Shown: positions 7,744 through 15,739 of the stretch, in pieces
Position numbering within the stretch: position 1 is the stretch's first letter
Layout of the letters: each line of letters begins with the position of its first letter
Assembly: GCF_018131105.1 (NCBI RefSeq)
Contig: NZ_JAFCJI010000002.1
Span: forward strand, 372,001-436,000
Source of the DNA: Bradyrhizobium manausense
GTDB lineage: Bacteria; Pseudomonadota; Alphaproteobacteria; Rhizobiales; Xanthobacteraceae
DNA length: 64,000 bases
Reading direction: 5' to 3'
Notes under the pieces: model-generated
What the model was told of the DNA's origin: nothing
Databases searched by the model: none
Seen by the model: the letters and a program-made list of their open reading frames with translations, nothing else
Program-made: the position numbers and the translations under genes

Positions 7744-10700
7744 ATGTTAGACGTGACTGCGAAGCAGTGGATATTTCAGCGCATCCGGCTCGTGATTGTA
7801 GATCGACAACCGATCGTCCTGCAGGGACTGAAGTCGGTATTGGGGGCACAGCAGGACTTCGATGTAGTGGCATCGGCCAGCGATGGGACGAGCTGCCTCG
7901 AGGCCATGCGGAATTCAATACCTGACGTCGCGCTTATTGCGGACACCCTGCCGGATCTGACGGTCTCCCAGATCCTCGCGATCGCGAAAGCCGAGAAGCT
8001 TCCCACGCGCCTGGTGTTCTTTACCGAATCCGACACCGACCAGGAGCTGGCCGCAGCCATTGCTGCCGGCACCTGTAGCGCCATTTCGAAATATGACTCC
8101 CCCGACACGATGCTGCGATCGCTGCGGCTGATGGCGAAGCGCGGCGTGTTGCTGGAGCAATCCGATTTCTCGCCGGCCGGCACCGAAGCTGACGGCGCCA
8201 AGATTGAAAAGATGCTGGAGCAATTGACGCAACGGGAACGTCAAATTGTACGACTGGTGTCGGAGGGCATGTCGAACAAGGAGATCGCGCGCCAGCTCAA
8301 CGTCTCCCAAGGGACGGTCAAAGTCCACCTGTACAATATTTTTCAGAAGCTCGAGATCACCAACAGAACCGTGCTCGCAACCATCGCGTTGCTGCAGCGG
8401 ACCTCCGCCTTCGGCACGCTCGCGCTGGCCTTTCTGGCGTTCGGCATTGCGGACGAGCTCAAGGCGTCGGAGGCGAACCACGCGCTTGCGCATAGCGACA
8501 TGCCTCCGAATGACGGCGGCTTCGGCCACGCGGGCACGCACGCCGACTATGAACCCTGGAAGAAGGCCATTCTCCGGCACCGCATGGCCTGGGAATCCAG
8601 CGAGACGCCACCGCCCACCCTGAGAGATTTCCTGGCCAAGGTGGGCCAAGTCACGACCCCGGCGGCGACATTGGAAGCGCTGCGCGCGGCCGAGCAGGTT
8701 GTCGGCCCCAAATCGTGGACAGAGTTCGGTCCTGCCGGATCGAGCACGCCCAATCTTCCCGCGCTTTCACCGCGAGGAGCCAGCGACACGCAGATTGGAA
8801 GCGACCCGGCCGCGGACCATCCATTCCCGCGGCCTGCTTCCAGTCCGATGTCGCTTCAAGGAGGGTATGGCACCTTCGCCATTCTCACCGGCGCCTTGAT
8901 CTACGCACTGAACGACCCGCATCTCGCCGCACACGCGCATGAGGCGGACAAAGGATCGATCGACAGCCTCCTGGGCCTCACCGGAGAGAATGCGACCAAG
9001 GTCGCCGCGATCACCGATGCTGGCGCTCATCGTGTCGACGACAAGGCCCCGGCCTTGCCTTCGCACGAACTCCACCAACCGTCCGCTGACGTGACCACTG
9101 GAAACGAAAGCGCCGCTGGAGAAGGCGTCCGGGCTCACATGAGCGATGGCGCGGCCAGCGACAACCTCCAACCGGTTGGCCTATCGGACGCCGGTCACGA
9201 TGCCGCTCCAGGAGCAGTTCTTGGAGCAGTTCCTGGAGCACATGGCCGCGATCAACTGATTGGTGGCAACGTTGTTCATCGTTCCCCGATCGATTCCAGT
9301 TCGACCTCGTCCTCCGCCTTCGATTTCGCAGCGGGATCGAGCAGGATCAATCTTGCGGCTTTCGGAGCGCTTGCCTGGCTGCATATGACATCAGCAGGCA
9401 AGACGATACCGCCACATACCCTCGCGTGGGTCTACGACGCCGCCAGCAATGAAACGATCGTCTATGTGAATCCGACCGATCATAGTCTCGATGTCGGTGA
9501 CCGCGGCCTGCTGGAAGTCCATCTGCAAGGAAACGTGTCCGTTGCGGAGTCGGATCTCGCCGCTCAGCCGGAAGCCGCGGCCGTCGCGATCACGCTGGAG
9601 CAGCTCGAACAAGCGCTGCCGTCGGCGATCACGGCGGACGAAGCGGTTCTGAGTGCGGACAATGCCCATGGCACTGCCGGAGCGAGCGAGAGCACATTCG
9701 GGACGTCAGGAGTTTGGAGCATCCTGGCCGACGACGGCTCGAGATTCCAGTTCGGGCAGGTCAGGGCCGGCCCAGCGGCGTCGGCGAGGTCCGTAAGTTT
9801 CACCAGCGATGCGGCGGAGGCGACGGAGGACAACGATGGCGCTTCGGGCGTATCGGCGTCTCCGTCACCAGTCGTGCTTGCTCATCACGCGGCGGCTGCG
9901 ACAGGAGAAAACCCCGCGTTGAAGAGCGAGCCGATCAACGCGGACCACGGCGTTTCGCCGATCGGACAGAACGAGATCGTCCAACCGAGCATCGTGACGG
10001 CTACCGACGCGGATGAAGCTGAGTCCTCACCGGGCAACAGCGCCGAGCATCGCGCCGAGGCTTCAGAATCGGCGCCGGGCCTAGCGAAGGCGGCAGAAGC
10101 ACACGCCAGGGAGCACGGCAACTCCGCGCACGCAAACTCTGCAAGCGCAGAAGCCGTCGACAGTCCAGAGGACGTCGCAACGGCCGACAGCGTGGTCCAC
10201 GGCAATTCGCAGCACACCTCGGATCCGGGGTCTGCGAAGTCGGCAGAGGCGCACGAGAAGGAGCACGGCAACTCCGCGCACGCAAACTCTGCAAGCGCAG
10301 CGGAGACCGCCGACAATACCGAACCGGACGCCGCAACGGCCGCCACCGTGGTTCACGGCAATTCGCAGCACGCTTCGGAGCCGGGGTCTGCGAAGGCGGC
10401 AGAGGCACACGAGAAAGAACACGGCAATTCCGCGAACGCAAACTCTGCAAGCCCAGTGCAGACCGCCGACAATACCGAACCGGACGCCGCAACGGCCGCC
10501 ACCGAGGTTCACGGCAATTCGCAGCACGCTTCGGAGCCGGGGTCTGCGAAGTCGGCAGAGGCGCACGAGAAGGAACACGGCAATTCCGCGAACGCAAACT
10601 CTGCAAGCGCAGCGGAGACCGCCAACAGTGCCGAACCGGACGCCGCAACGGCCGACAGCGTGGTCCACGGCAATTCGCAGCACGCTTCGGAGCCGGGGTC

Positions 10701-12330
10701 TGCGAAGGCGGCAACCACGGAGTCAGCTGAATCCGACTCCACTCCGGGCAACAGCGGCGCAGCCCACGGCAACTCGCAGCACGCGTCGGAGCCGGGGCCT
10801 GCGAAGGCGGCAGCCACGGATTTGGCTGACGCTGACTCCGCACCGGGCAACAGCGGCGCAGCACACGACAACTCCGGGCACTCAAACGCGGCGGACGCAG
10901 CCCAGAGTGTCAATCCCAACGTCGCAACGGCCGATGGCTCGGGCCACGGCAATTCGCAGCACGCGTCGGACCCAGGACCTGCGACGGCGGCAACGACGGA
11001 TCTGGCTGACTCCACACCGGGCAACAGCGCCGGCAAGGGCAACGGGCATCACGATCAGGCTCCGGACGTTGCGGATGCTGCAGCGGCAGTAACGACCAGT
11101 GAGCCGGCCGAACACGGCAACTCCGGGCACGATCTACAAACAGCCTCTGCAGCCGCGCCGGACACAGCCGCGAGTGCCGATCCCGACGTCGCAACGACCG
11201 ACAGCGCCGGCCACGGCAATTCGCAGCACGCGTCGGACCCAGGACCTGCGACGGCGGCAACCACGGATCTGGCTGACTCCGCACCGGGCAACAGCGCCGG
11301 CAAGGGCAACGGGCATCATGATCAGGCTCCGGACGTTGCGGATGCTGCAGCGGCAGTAACGACCAGTGAGCCGGCCGAACACGGCAACTCCGGGCACGAT
11401 ATACAAACAGCCTCTGCAGCCGCGCCGGACACAGCCGCGAGTGCCGATCCCGACGTCGCAACGACCGACAGCGCCGGCCACGGCAATTCGCAGCACGCGT
11501 CGGACCCAGGACCTGCGACGGCGGCAACCACGGATTTGGCTAACTCCACACCGGGCAACAGCGCCGGCAAGGGCAACGGGCATCATGATCAGGCTCCGGA
11601 CGCTGCGGATGCGTCAGCGGCAGCGACCACGACTGAGCCGGCCGAACACGGCAACTCGGGGCACGATGTACAAACAGCCTCTGCAGCCGCGCCGGACACA
11701 GCCGCGAGTGTCGATCCCGACGTCGCAACGACCGACAGCGCGAGCCACGGCAATTCGCAGCACGCGTCGGACCCAGGACCTGCGACGACGGCAACCACGG
11801 ATCTGGCTGACTCCACACCGGGCAACAGCGCCGGCAAGGGCAACGGGCATCACGATCAGGCTCCGGACGTTGCGGATGCTGCAGCGGCAGTAACGACCAC
11901 TGAGCCGACCGAACACGGCAACTCCGGGCACGATGTACAAACGGCCTCCGCAAGCGCGCTGGACACGGCCGAGAGTGTCGATCCCGACAGCGCAGCGACC
12001 GACGGCGCGGGCCACGGCAACTCACAGCACGCGGCGCAATCCGCAGCGATCGCGGTGGAGCCCGCACAGCCGGCTCAAGCAGCACCCGTGGCCAGCGGGA
12101 TAGATCAAGAACCGGTGTTCCGCTTCGATAGCATGGCAACACCTCCCGCTGTCGCCGCGGTCGTTGCGCCCCAAGAGCTCAATGATTCGCTCGACTCGCA
12201 CGTTCCGCCCGGTCAGCAAAAGGCTCTTGATGCGATCGTCCAAACGGTTTCGATCGCACCACCGGACGACCACTCCGCCAACCACGGCAATGGCAATTCG
12301 CATCATGCGTCTCATGACTTGCTGGTTTGA
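7744..12330 (+). CDS. Giant LuxR-type regulator: degenerate receiver, HTH and long repeat domain
   Basis: This 1528-residue protein begins like a NarL-type response regulator. A receiver-like domain spans about residues 14-130. The usual acidic pair is reduced to VDRQP (D20-R21) and the position of the phosphorylated Asp aligns with Ala66 (next residue D67), while T94 and K116 are kept. A LuxR helix-turn-helix follows at about 160-217 (LTQRERQIVRLVSEGMSNKE, then TVKVHLYNIFQKLEI). After it come a hydrophobic stretch at about 220-237, a second at about 375-390, and a segment around residues 535-610 (HTLAWVYDAASNETIVYVNP) that resembles parts of large secreted RTX/VCBS-type proteins. From about residue 760 to the end it is low-complexity Ala/His/Asn/Ser/Asp with about twenty H-G-N-S-x-H-like motifs in nested tandem repeats. 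NarL-type regulators are usually about 210-230 residues. The ATG at 7744 follows GAGG with nine bases of spacing. The reading frame is unbroken across all parts. A membrane-tethered regulator is possible but is inference. Confidence 0.8.
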   Translation: MLDVTAKQWIFQRIRLVIVDRQPIVLQGLKSVLGAQQDFDVVASASDGTSCLEAMRNSIPDVALIADTLPDLTVSQILAIAKAEKLPTRLVFFTESDTDQELAAAIAAGTCSAISKYDSPDTMLRSLRLMAKRGVLLEQSDFSPAGTEADGAKIEKMLEQLTQRERQIVRLVSEGMSNKEIARQLNVSQGTVKVHLYNIFQKLEITNRTVLATIALLQRTSAFGTLALAFLAFGIADELKASEANHALAHSDMPPNDGGFGHAGTHADYEPWKKAILRHRMAWESSETPPPTLRDFLAKVGQVTTPAATLEALRAAEQVVGPKSWTEFGPAGSSTPNLPALSPRGASDTQIGSDPAADHPFPRPASSPMSLQGGYGTFAILTGALIYALNDPHLAAHAHEADKGSIDSLLGLTGENATKVAAITDAGAHRVDDKAPALPSHELHQPSADVTTGNESAAGEGVRAHMSDGAASDNLQPVGLSDAGHDAAPGAVLGAVPGAHGRDQLIGGNVVHRSPIDSSSTSSSAFDFAAGSSRINLAAFGALAWLHMTSAGKTIPPHTLAWVYDAASNETIVYVNPTDHSLDVGDRGLLEVHLQGNVSVAESDLAAQPEAAAVAITLEQLEQALPSAITADEAVLSADNAHGTAGASESTFGTSGVWSILADDGSRFQFGQVRAGPAASARSVSFTSDAAEATEDNDGASGVSASPSPVVLAHHAAAATGENPALKSEPINADHGVSPIGQNEIVQPSIVTATDADEAESSPGNSAEHRAEASESAPGLAKAAEAHAREHGNSAHANSASAEAVDSPEDVATADSVVHGNSQHTSDPGSAKSAEAHEKEHGNSAHANSASAAETADNTEPDAATAATVVHGNSQHASEPGSAKAAEAHEKEHGNSANANSASPVQTADNTEPDAATAATEVHGNSQHASEPGSAKSAEAHEKEHGNSANANSASAAETANSAEPDAATADSVVHGNSQHASEPGSAKAATTESAESDSTPGNSGAAHGNSQHASEPGPAKAAATDLADADSAPGNSGAAHDNSGHSNAADAAQSVNPNVATADGSGHGNSQHASDPGPATAATTDLADSTPGNSAGKGNGHHDQAPDVADAAAAVTTSEPAEHGNSGHDLQTASAAAPDTAASADPDVATTDSAGHGNSQHASDPGPATAATTDLADSAPGNSAGKGNGHHDQAPDVADAAAAVTTSEPAEHGNSGHDIQTASAAAPDTAASADPDVATTDSAGHGNSQHASDPGPATAATTDLANSTPGNSAGKGNGHHDQAPDAADASAAATTTEPAEHGNSGHDVQTASAAAPDTAASVDPDVATTDSASHGNSQHASDPGPATTATTDLADSTPGNSAGKGNGHHDQAPDVADAAAAVTTTEPTEHGNSGHDVQTASASALDTAESVDPDSAATDGAGHGNSQHAAQSAAIAVEPAQPAQAAPVASGIDQEPVFRFDSMATPPAVAAVVAPQELNDSLDSHVPPGQQKALDAIVQTVSIAPPDDHSANHGNGNSHHASHDLLV
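10198..10665 (+). repeat. Three tandem 156-base units (52 codons)
   Basis: The anchor CACGGCAATTCGCAGCAC recurs at 10198, 10354, 10510 and 10666, exactly 156 bases apart, giving three complete in-frame 52-residue units. Each unit reads HGNSQH, then a glycine turn (SxPGSAK), an AEAHEKEHGNSA block and a TADN or similar acidic block. The units differ by scattered substitutions, so they are older than the newest copies of the downstream 267-base set. Confidence 0.9.
10945..12012 (+). repeat. Four tandem 267-base units (89 codons)
   Basis: The same CACGGCAA core begins at 10945, 11212, 11479, 11746 and 12013, exactly 267 bases apart, giving four complete in-frame units. Each unit encodes HGNSQHASDPGPAT, an ATTDLA block, TPGNSAGKGNGHHDQAPD, EHGNSGHD and an ASAAAPDTAAS block. 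The units starting at 11212 and 11479 are almost identical in DNA, which indicates recent duplication. Between the two repeat sets (10666-10944) the core recurs at 10765, giving intermediate spacings of 99 and 180 bases. Confidence 0.9.
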
Positions 12331-12341
12331 ATGCTCGAGCC

Positions 12342-12506
12342 ATGAACCAGGACCGGGACAAGCGAATCTTGGAAGAGCGTCTTGAGCGCTGCCGCCAGCT
12401 CGCCAAGGACTTCCCGACCGGGCCGACGGCAGCGCATATCCGCGAAATCGAGGCCGCGCTTCTCGACGACCTACGCGCTCTCGCAAGCAACGATCCGCAA
12501 TCCTGA
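12342..12506 (+). CDS. Small conserved-type protein, 54 residues
   Basis: A short open frame starts 12 bases after the giant regulator gene and ends at TGA 12504-12506. The product begins MNQDRDKRILEERLERCRQL and continues with a TGPTAAHIREIEAALLDDL helix. It is a charged two-helix peptide with normal codon use and no signal peptide. The pattern of an ERLERCRQLA helix followed by GPT and a second helix resembles small uncharacterised Bradyrhizobium proteins that I recall but cannot check here. No canonical Shine-Dalgarno is obvious; the close spacing suggests translation from the upstream message. Function unknown. Confidence 0.6.
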   Translation: MNQDRDKRILEERLERCRQLAKDFPTGPTAAHIREIEAALLDDLRALASNDPQS

Positions 12507-12611
12507 GCGCGAGACCGAGCCGGATTTCGCTGCAGGACACCTGACCGATCGGCGCATCGCAGTTAACCGGGGGGCCGCGCCGCGTTGGGTTCGGCGCTGG
12601 CCTGCGCGAGC

Positions 12612-12625
12612 TTGATCTACATCAA
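12612..12625. promoter_or_regulatory. FixK/FNR-type box
   Basis: TTGATCTACATCAA is a perfect TTGAT-N4-ATCAA palindrome, the known binding site of FNR and FixK proteins. It lies between genes, about 88 bases before the start of the 82-residue secreted protein at 12713. A FixK/Crp-family gene lies 2.3 kb away at 14958. Confidence 0.75.
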
Positions 12626-12712
12626 CGTGGTCGATCCCTGGAAGAACAGGTTGTGGTCTGCAAATGAAGCGGCGCTGATTGTCTCCATGGCGCAGACAAG
12701 AGGGAGATCACC

Positions 12713-12961
12713 ATGCGGTTTTCGATCAAGTCGATGACGATTTCAGGGCTTGCCGCCAGCGCTCTCCTGGGACTTACGGGGGTCACGCTCAATCCGACCC
12801 CGGCCGCCGCCGTATATTGTCAGTACGTCGACTATCCGGTTGGCTGCGTCGCGAGGGCCGGCGTCGTGCTGAGGCCGCGCCCGGTTGCGCGTGCGGCAGT
12901 CCGCCACAATGCCGGCGGAAACGCAAATGGCGGCGTCAATCGCGTTGGTGCGGGGCGCTAA
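12713..12961 (+). CDS. Small secreted protein, 82 residues
   Basis: This protein has a clear signal peptide (about residues 1-33: MRFSIKSMTISGLAASALLG, then PAAA before VYCQY). The mature peptide of about 50 residues contains CQYVDYPVGCVARAGV, with two cysteines nine residues apart that could form a disulfide, and a basic Arg/Ala/Gly tail. This style of exported peptide is common in Bradyrhizobium; its function is unknown. A perfect FixK/FNR box lies about 88 bases upstream, a suitable distance for low-oxygen induction (inference). Confidence 0.7.
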   Translation: MRFSIKSMTISGLAASALLGLTGVTLNPTPAAAVYCQYVDYPVGCVARAGVVLRPRPVARAAVRHNAGGNANGGVNRVGAGR

Positions 12962-13132
12962 GGGTCCGGTTGACGGATCACGACATGTGCGAGGCCGATG
13001 GTTGTCCGTCTTGCATCCGTAGCTGCGTGGCAGCGGGTCGGGCTGCACGCGCTTCCAACGCCGAGTAGGCGTGACAAAACTAGCACTACGTCGTCGCATG
13101 CTGGGCCCATTGGGGGGCGCGGAGCGACTGAG

Positions 13133-13585
13133 ATGCCGCTGTTGGCGTATTTCTGGAAGGTCGGCGCGGCCTTGCTCGCGCTGCTGTTCGCTGCGGACTT
13201 CTGTCTGCCCAAGGCAATGGTCGTGCGGGACGACACTAGAGACCGGCCGACCATACGCATTCACTCGGATCGGAAGTTACCCGAGCGCGTGGTGCTCGAC
13301 ACGAGCCAGCCTGTCACCATCGCTGTCCCACCTGACACTGCCGGTGCGCAGGCATCGGCCTTCGTCGACCGGACGGAGCCGCCGGTCACCCGAACGGAGA
13401 CTCCGGCGGTTGCCGACGCCCTTGCGATGGCGCGCACTGATCAACTCCCGCGCGAAGCGGCCGACCGCAAGCGGCCACGCAGGACGCAACACGTTGCGAT
13501 GCGGTCGAAGCGGCACGCGCCGCCCCAGATGCTGCTGGCGGCACGGCAGGGACAGTTCCCGTGGTTTGGATACAGGTACTGGTGA
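13133..13585 (+). CDS. Membrane-anchored hypothetical protein
   Basis: This 150-residue protein has a single N-terminal transmembrane segment (about residues 5-24, YFWKVGAALLALLFAADF) and a Pro/Thr/Arg-rich remainder containing IRIHSDRKLPERVV. The C-terminus ends in QGQFPWFGYRYW. I do not recognise a catalytic domain. The ATG at 13133 follows GGAG with eight bases of spacing; a longer frame from 12998 lacks a ribosome site. It is probably an exported or inner-membrane-tethered protein of unknown role. Confidence 0.65.
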   Translation: MPLLAYFWKVGAALLALLFAADFCLPKAMVVRDDTRDRPTIRIHSDRKLPERVVLDTSQPVTIAVPPDTAGAQASAFVDRTEPPVTRTETPAVADALAMARTDQLPREAADRKRPRRTQHVAMRSKRHAPPQMLLAARQGQFPWFGYRYW

Positions 13586-13662
13586 TTGGCGCAACGGCGC
13601 GACACCTGATCACACATGACATGCGTCGGGCGATGACCCGGGCGCGCCGGTGCGTATCCTTC

Positions 13663-13902
13663 TCACTCGTATTGGGCGCAAACGCCTGCCTGCCACCGAA
13701 GGCACCGTCGCACTGCCCGGCGCGTCTGCCGCACCGTGGTTCTGGCGACGCATACGCCATTGATCCGGGTTCGCCCGACTCCGCATGCGGCGGCAACCGG
13801 CGTGATCATGCTTTCCGGCTGCACCTGAGGTGCAGGGGTCATGCCTTGGGCCGAGGTTCCGACCAACAAGGCGAAAGTCGCAACAGCAAGCCACTTCGTC
13901 AT
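13663..13902 (-). CDS. Small secreted cysteine-containing protein, 79 residues
   Basis: This protein has a signal peptide (MTKWLAVATFALLVGTSAQG) and a mature part containing ACGVGRTRINGVCVAR and RRCLRWQAGVCAQYE. The four cysteines suggest two disulfides. The GxGRTRINGVCVAR pattern resembles small exported proteins often seen in Bradyrhizobium and relatives, with no known function. The ATG at 13902 follows GGGAG. The gene diverges from the channel gene at 14089, and a FixK-type box lies in the shared intergenic region. Confidence 0.7.
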   Translation of the reverse strand: MTKWLAVATFALLVGTSAQGMTPAPQVQPESMITPVAAACGVGRTRINGVCVARTTVRQTRRAVRRCLRWQAGVCAQYE

Positions 13903-14005
13903 CGTGCGTCTCCCTTGCGTTAAAGACCATACCCCTGCCGGCAAATCCGACCAGCCAGCGCACCGCCGGGCCCCCACCAGCATGGAAGGCTGGCGAGCAG
14001 CCTTG

Positions 14006-14019
14006 TTGCGCTAGATCAA
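14006..14019. promoter_or_regulatory. FixK-type box (TTGC-N6-TCAA)
   Basis: TTGCGCTAGATCAA matches the relaxed rhizobial FixK consensus TTG(A/C)-N6-TCAA. It lies in the divergent intergenic region, 70 bases before the channel gene (14089) and 104 bases before the secreted-peptide gene (13902, minus strand). Either or both genes could be controlled. Confidence 0.55.
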
Positions 14020-14088
14020 GCTGGCGCTTCTGCCTCCGGAAAACGCTGCAAGCTCGTCAAGGTAACCACGCAAACGCATGAGGATCAT

Positions 14089-14775
14089 ATGGTGATCAAG
14101 GATAGGCTGCGATTGAGCCTCAACGACTGGCTGCTTACGTTGTTGACGTTCCTTTTGATTTTGATCGTATTCGTGTTCGCGCCCCTCCAGGCGTCAGGCA
14201 ATTTCGTCTTTCACGCTGGAACCATCACCCTCCTGCTCGCGGTCATGGCGGGCATGACCACGATCTCGAGGAGCAAGACCGCGCTCGTCCTGATGTCGCT
14301 TGCTCTCCTCACCAACTTCGTTGTCTTTCTCGAACGCTATTATTATTCCTGGCCCTACAATCTGCACGTGCTCGCCGCATCCTGGCTGATCATCGCGACA
14401 ACACTCAGTGTCGTCGTCATGCAGGCAGTGTTCGGCCCCGGCTATGTCACCTATCACCGAATCGTCGGCGCGGTGCTGGTCTATCTGCTGATCGCGGTTG
14501 GCTTTGCCTGCGTCTTCACTTTTCTCGGACTATCGATCGACGGCGCATTCAAGGGCATCGAGTTCGAGGATGACAGATCACTCGCAAGCAAGGTGTTCTA
14601 TCTCAGCTTCGCCACACTGACGACCACGGGATACGGCGATATCGTCCCGATTCATCCCTGGGCCCGAAGCCTCTGCAACGCCGAGGCCGTGATCGGACAG
14701 CTCTATCCGGCAACGCTTCTGGCGAGGCTTGTGACTCTCGAACTGGGCGAGCAACGACACCACGCCGAAGGATGA
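14089..14775 (+). CDS. Potassium channel-like membrane protein
   Basis: This 228-residue protein has four to five hydrophobic helices and a pore loop with the potassium selectivity filter TTTGYGD (about residues 179-185), preceded by VFYLSFATL as in two-transmembrane K+ channels. It lacks a C-terminal RCK/TrkA nucleotide-binding domain. It therefore resembles the short ion_trans_2 proteins of rhizobia rather than full Kch. The ATG at 14089 follows GAGGATC. A FixK-type box lies 70 bases upstream, so expression may rise under low oxygen (inference). The ion specificity follows from the filter only. Confidence 0.8.
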   Translation: MVIKDRLRLSLNDWLLTLLTFLLILIVFVFAPLQASGNFVFHAGTITLLLAVMAGMTTISRSKTALVLMSLALLTNFVVFLERYYYSWPYNLHVLAASWLIIATTLSVVVMQAVFGPGYVTYHRIVGAVLVYLLIAVGFACVFTFLGLSIDGAFKGIEFEDDRSLASKVFYLSFATLTTTGYGDIVPIHPWARSLCNAEAVIGQLYPATLLARLVTLELGEQRHHAEG

Positions 14776-14957
14776 CGTGCTACCAGAACAGAGCATCGTG
14801 CTGTCCATAGGTACAATGAACATTAGGACGATAGTCACCGGTTCCGCTTTGGACCAAGCTTGCTGTCGTACGAGCGAAACGAGCGTGACTCCATCCAGAA
14901 AGTTGCGTTCGCTGCGGCTGACAAACCCGATCGCCATCAGATTGAGGAGTTGGTCCA

Positions 14958-15641
14958 ATGCTGATGCACGTGACCTCGTCATCACACTCCCGACCGCATT
15001 CCTTCCGGGACCTTGGCATCGCCGCTGCATCGAATCCGATGATCAGCCTGAGCGAGTTCTTCTACAGACGCGGCAGCGAGATCTACGGCGAAAAGGAGCC
15101 CGTCGAATATGTCTACCAGGTCAAATCAGGGGCAGTGCGAAGCTACAAGCTCCTGACGGACGGACGTCGCCAGATCGGCGCCTTTCACGTCCCCGGCGAC
15201 ATCTTCGGACTCGACCATGGCGGCGTCCACCGGTTCACGACGGAGGCCGTGATGGACACGACCGCGCGCCTGATCAGGCGCGAGAGCCTCGAAGCCGTCG
15301 CCGAGAAAGACAGCATTCTGATCAAGAGCCTGCTTTGCATGGCCACGGCGAACCTGTGGCATGCCGAAGACCACATGCTGCTGCTGGGACGCAAGACCGC
15401 GATGGAGCGGGTTGCAGCCTTCCTGATCGAAATGGACAGGCGGCTGACTGCCGCGGGCATCCTGGCGTTGCCGATGACCCGGCGCGATATCGCCGACTAC
15501 CTCGGCCTGACATTGGAGACCGTTTCGCGATCGCTGTCCTATTTACGTGAGCTCGGCATCCTTCGTTTCATCGACAACAACCAGCGACAGATCGTCCTCA
15601 TGGACAGGCAGCAGCTCGCCGGATTTGACCGTCCAAACTGA
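14958..15641 (+). CDS. Crp/Fnr-family regulator, FixK-like
   Basis: This 227-residue protein has an N-terminal cyclic-nucleotide-binding-like domain (about residues 30-145, with VYQVKSGAVRSYKLLTDGRR and FHVPGDIFGL) and a C-terminal helix-turn-helix (about 165-220) with TRRDIADYLGLTLETVSRSL. The E-x-x-S-R recognition helix is the type that reads TTGAT-N4-ATCAA sites. The N-terminal cysteine cluster of oxygen-sensing FNR/FnrN is absent, as in FixK, so activity would depend on its own synthesis or another signal. The ATG follows GAGGAG. Three matching boxes lie within 2.4 kb, upstream of neighbouring genes. Which paralogue of FixK it is cannot be told from sequence alone. Confidence 0.85.
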   Translation: MLMHVTSSSHSRPHSFRDLGIAAASNPMISLSEFFYRRGSEIYGEKEPVEYVYQVKSGAVRSYKLLTDGRRQIGAFHVPGDIFGLDHGGVHRFTTEAVMDTTARLIRRESLEAVAEKDSILIKSLLCMATANLWHAEDHMLLLGRKTAMERVAAFLIEMDRRLTAAGILALPMTRRDIADYLGLTLETVSRSLSYLRELGILRFIDNNQRQIVLMDRQQLAGFDRPN

Positions 15642-15688
15642 GCTGCCGTCGCCCCTGGTCGGTCCGTGAGGCGCTTTGCCACACGCGC

Positions 15689-15716
15689 AAAAAGGCCCCG
15701 GTTGATGCCGGGGCCT
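15689..15716 (-). terminator. Intrinsic terminator for the outer-membrane protein gene
   Basis: AGGCCCCGG and CCGGGGCCT form a perfect nine-base stem with a six-base loop. Read on the minus strand the hairpin is followed by a T run (AAAAA at 15689-15693 on the plus strand), so it terminates the 15740-16498 gene. It may also stop the regulator transcript from the other side. Confidence 0.8.
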
Positions 15717-15739
15717 GAGTTCACTGGGAAGTCGCAGGC

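Noticed and set aside
10001..12142. Long Arg/Ser/Cys-rich minus-strand frames over the repeat region
   Set aside because: They repeat with the same 267-base period as the plus-strand gene and mirror its codons, so they are shadows of the giant regulator gene.
13586..13662. Possible gene or RNA between the convergent 13133 and 13663 genes
   Set aside because: The gap is only 77 bases and shows no hairpin with a T run or open frame.
14849..14958. TTGGACCAA and TTGGTCCAA inverted copies 101 bases apart before the FixK-like gene
   Set aside because: The nine-base arms are far apart and could pair only over a long loop. Chance occurrence is plausible.
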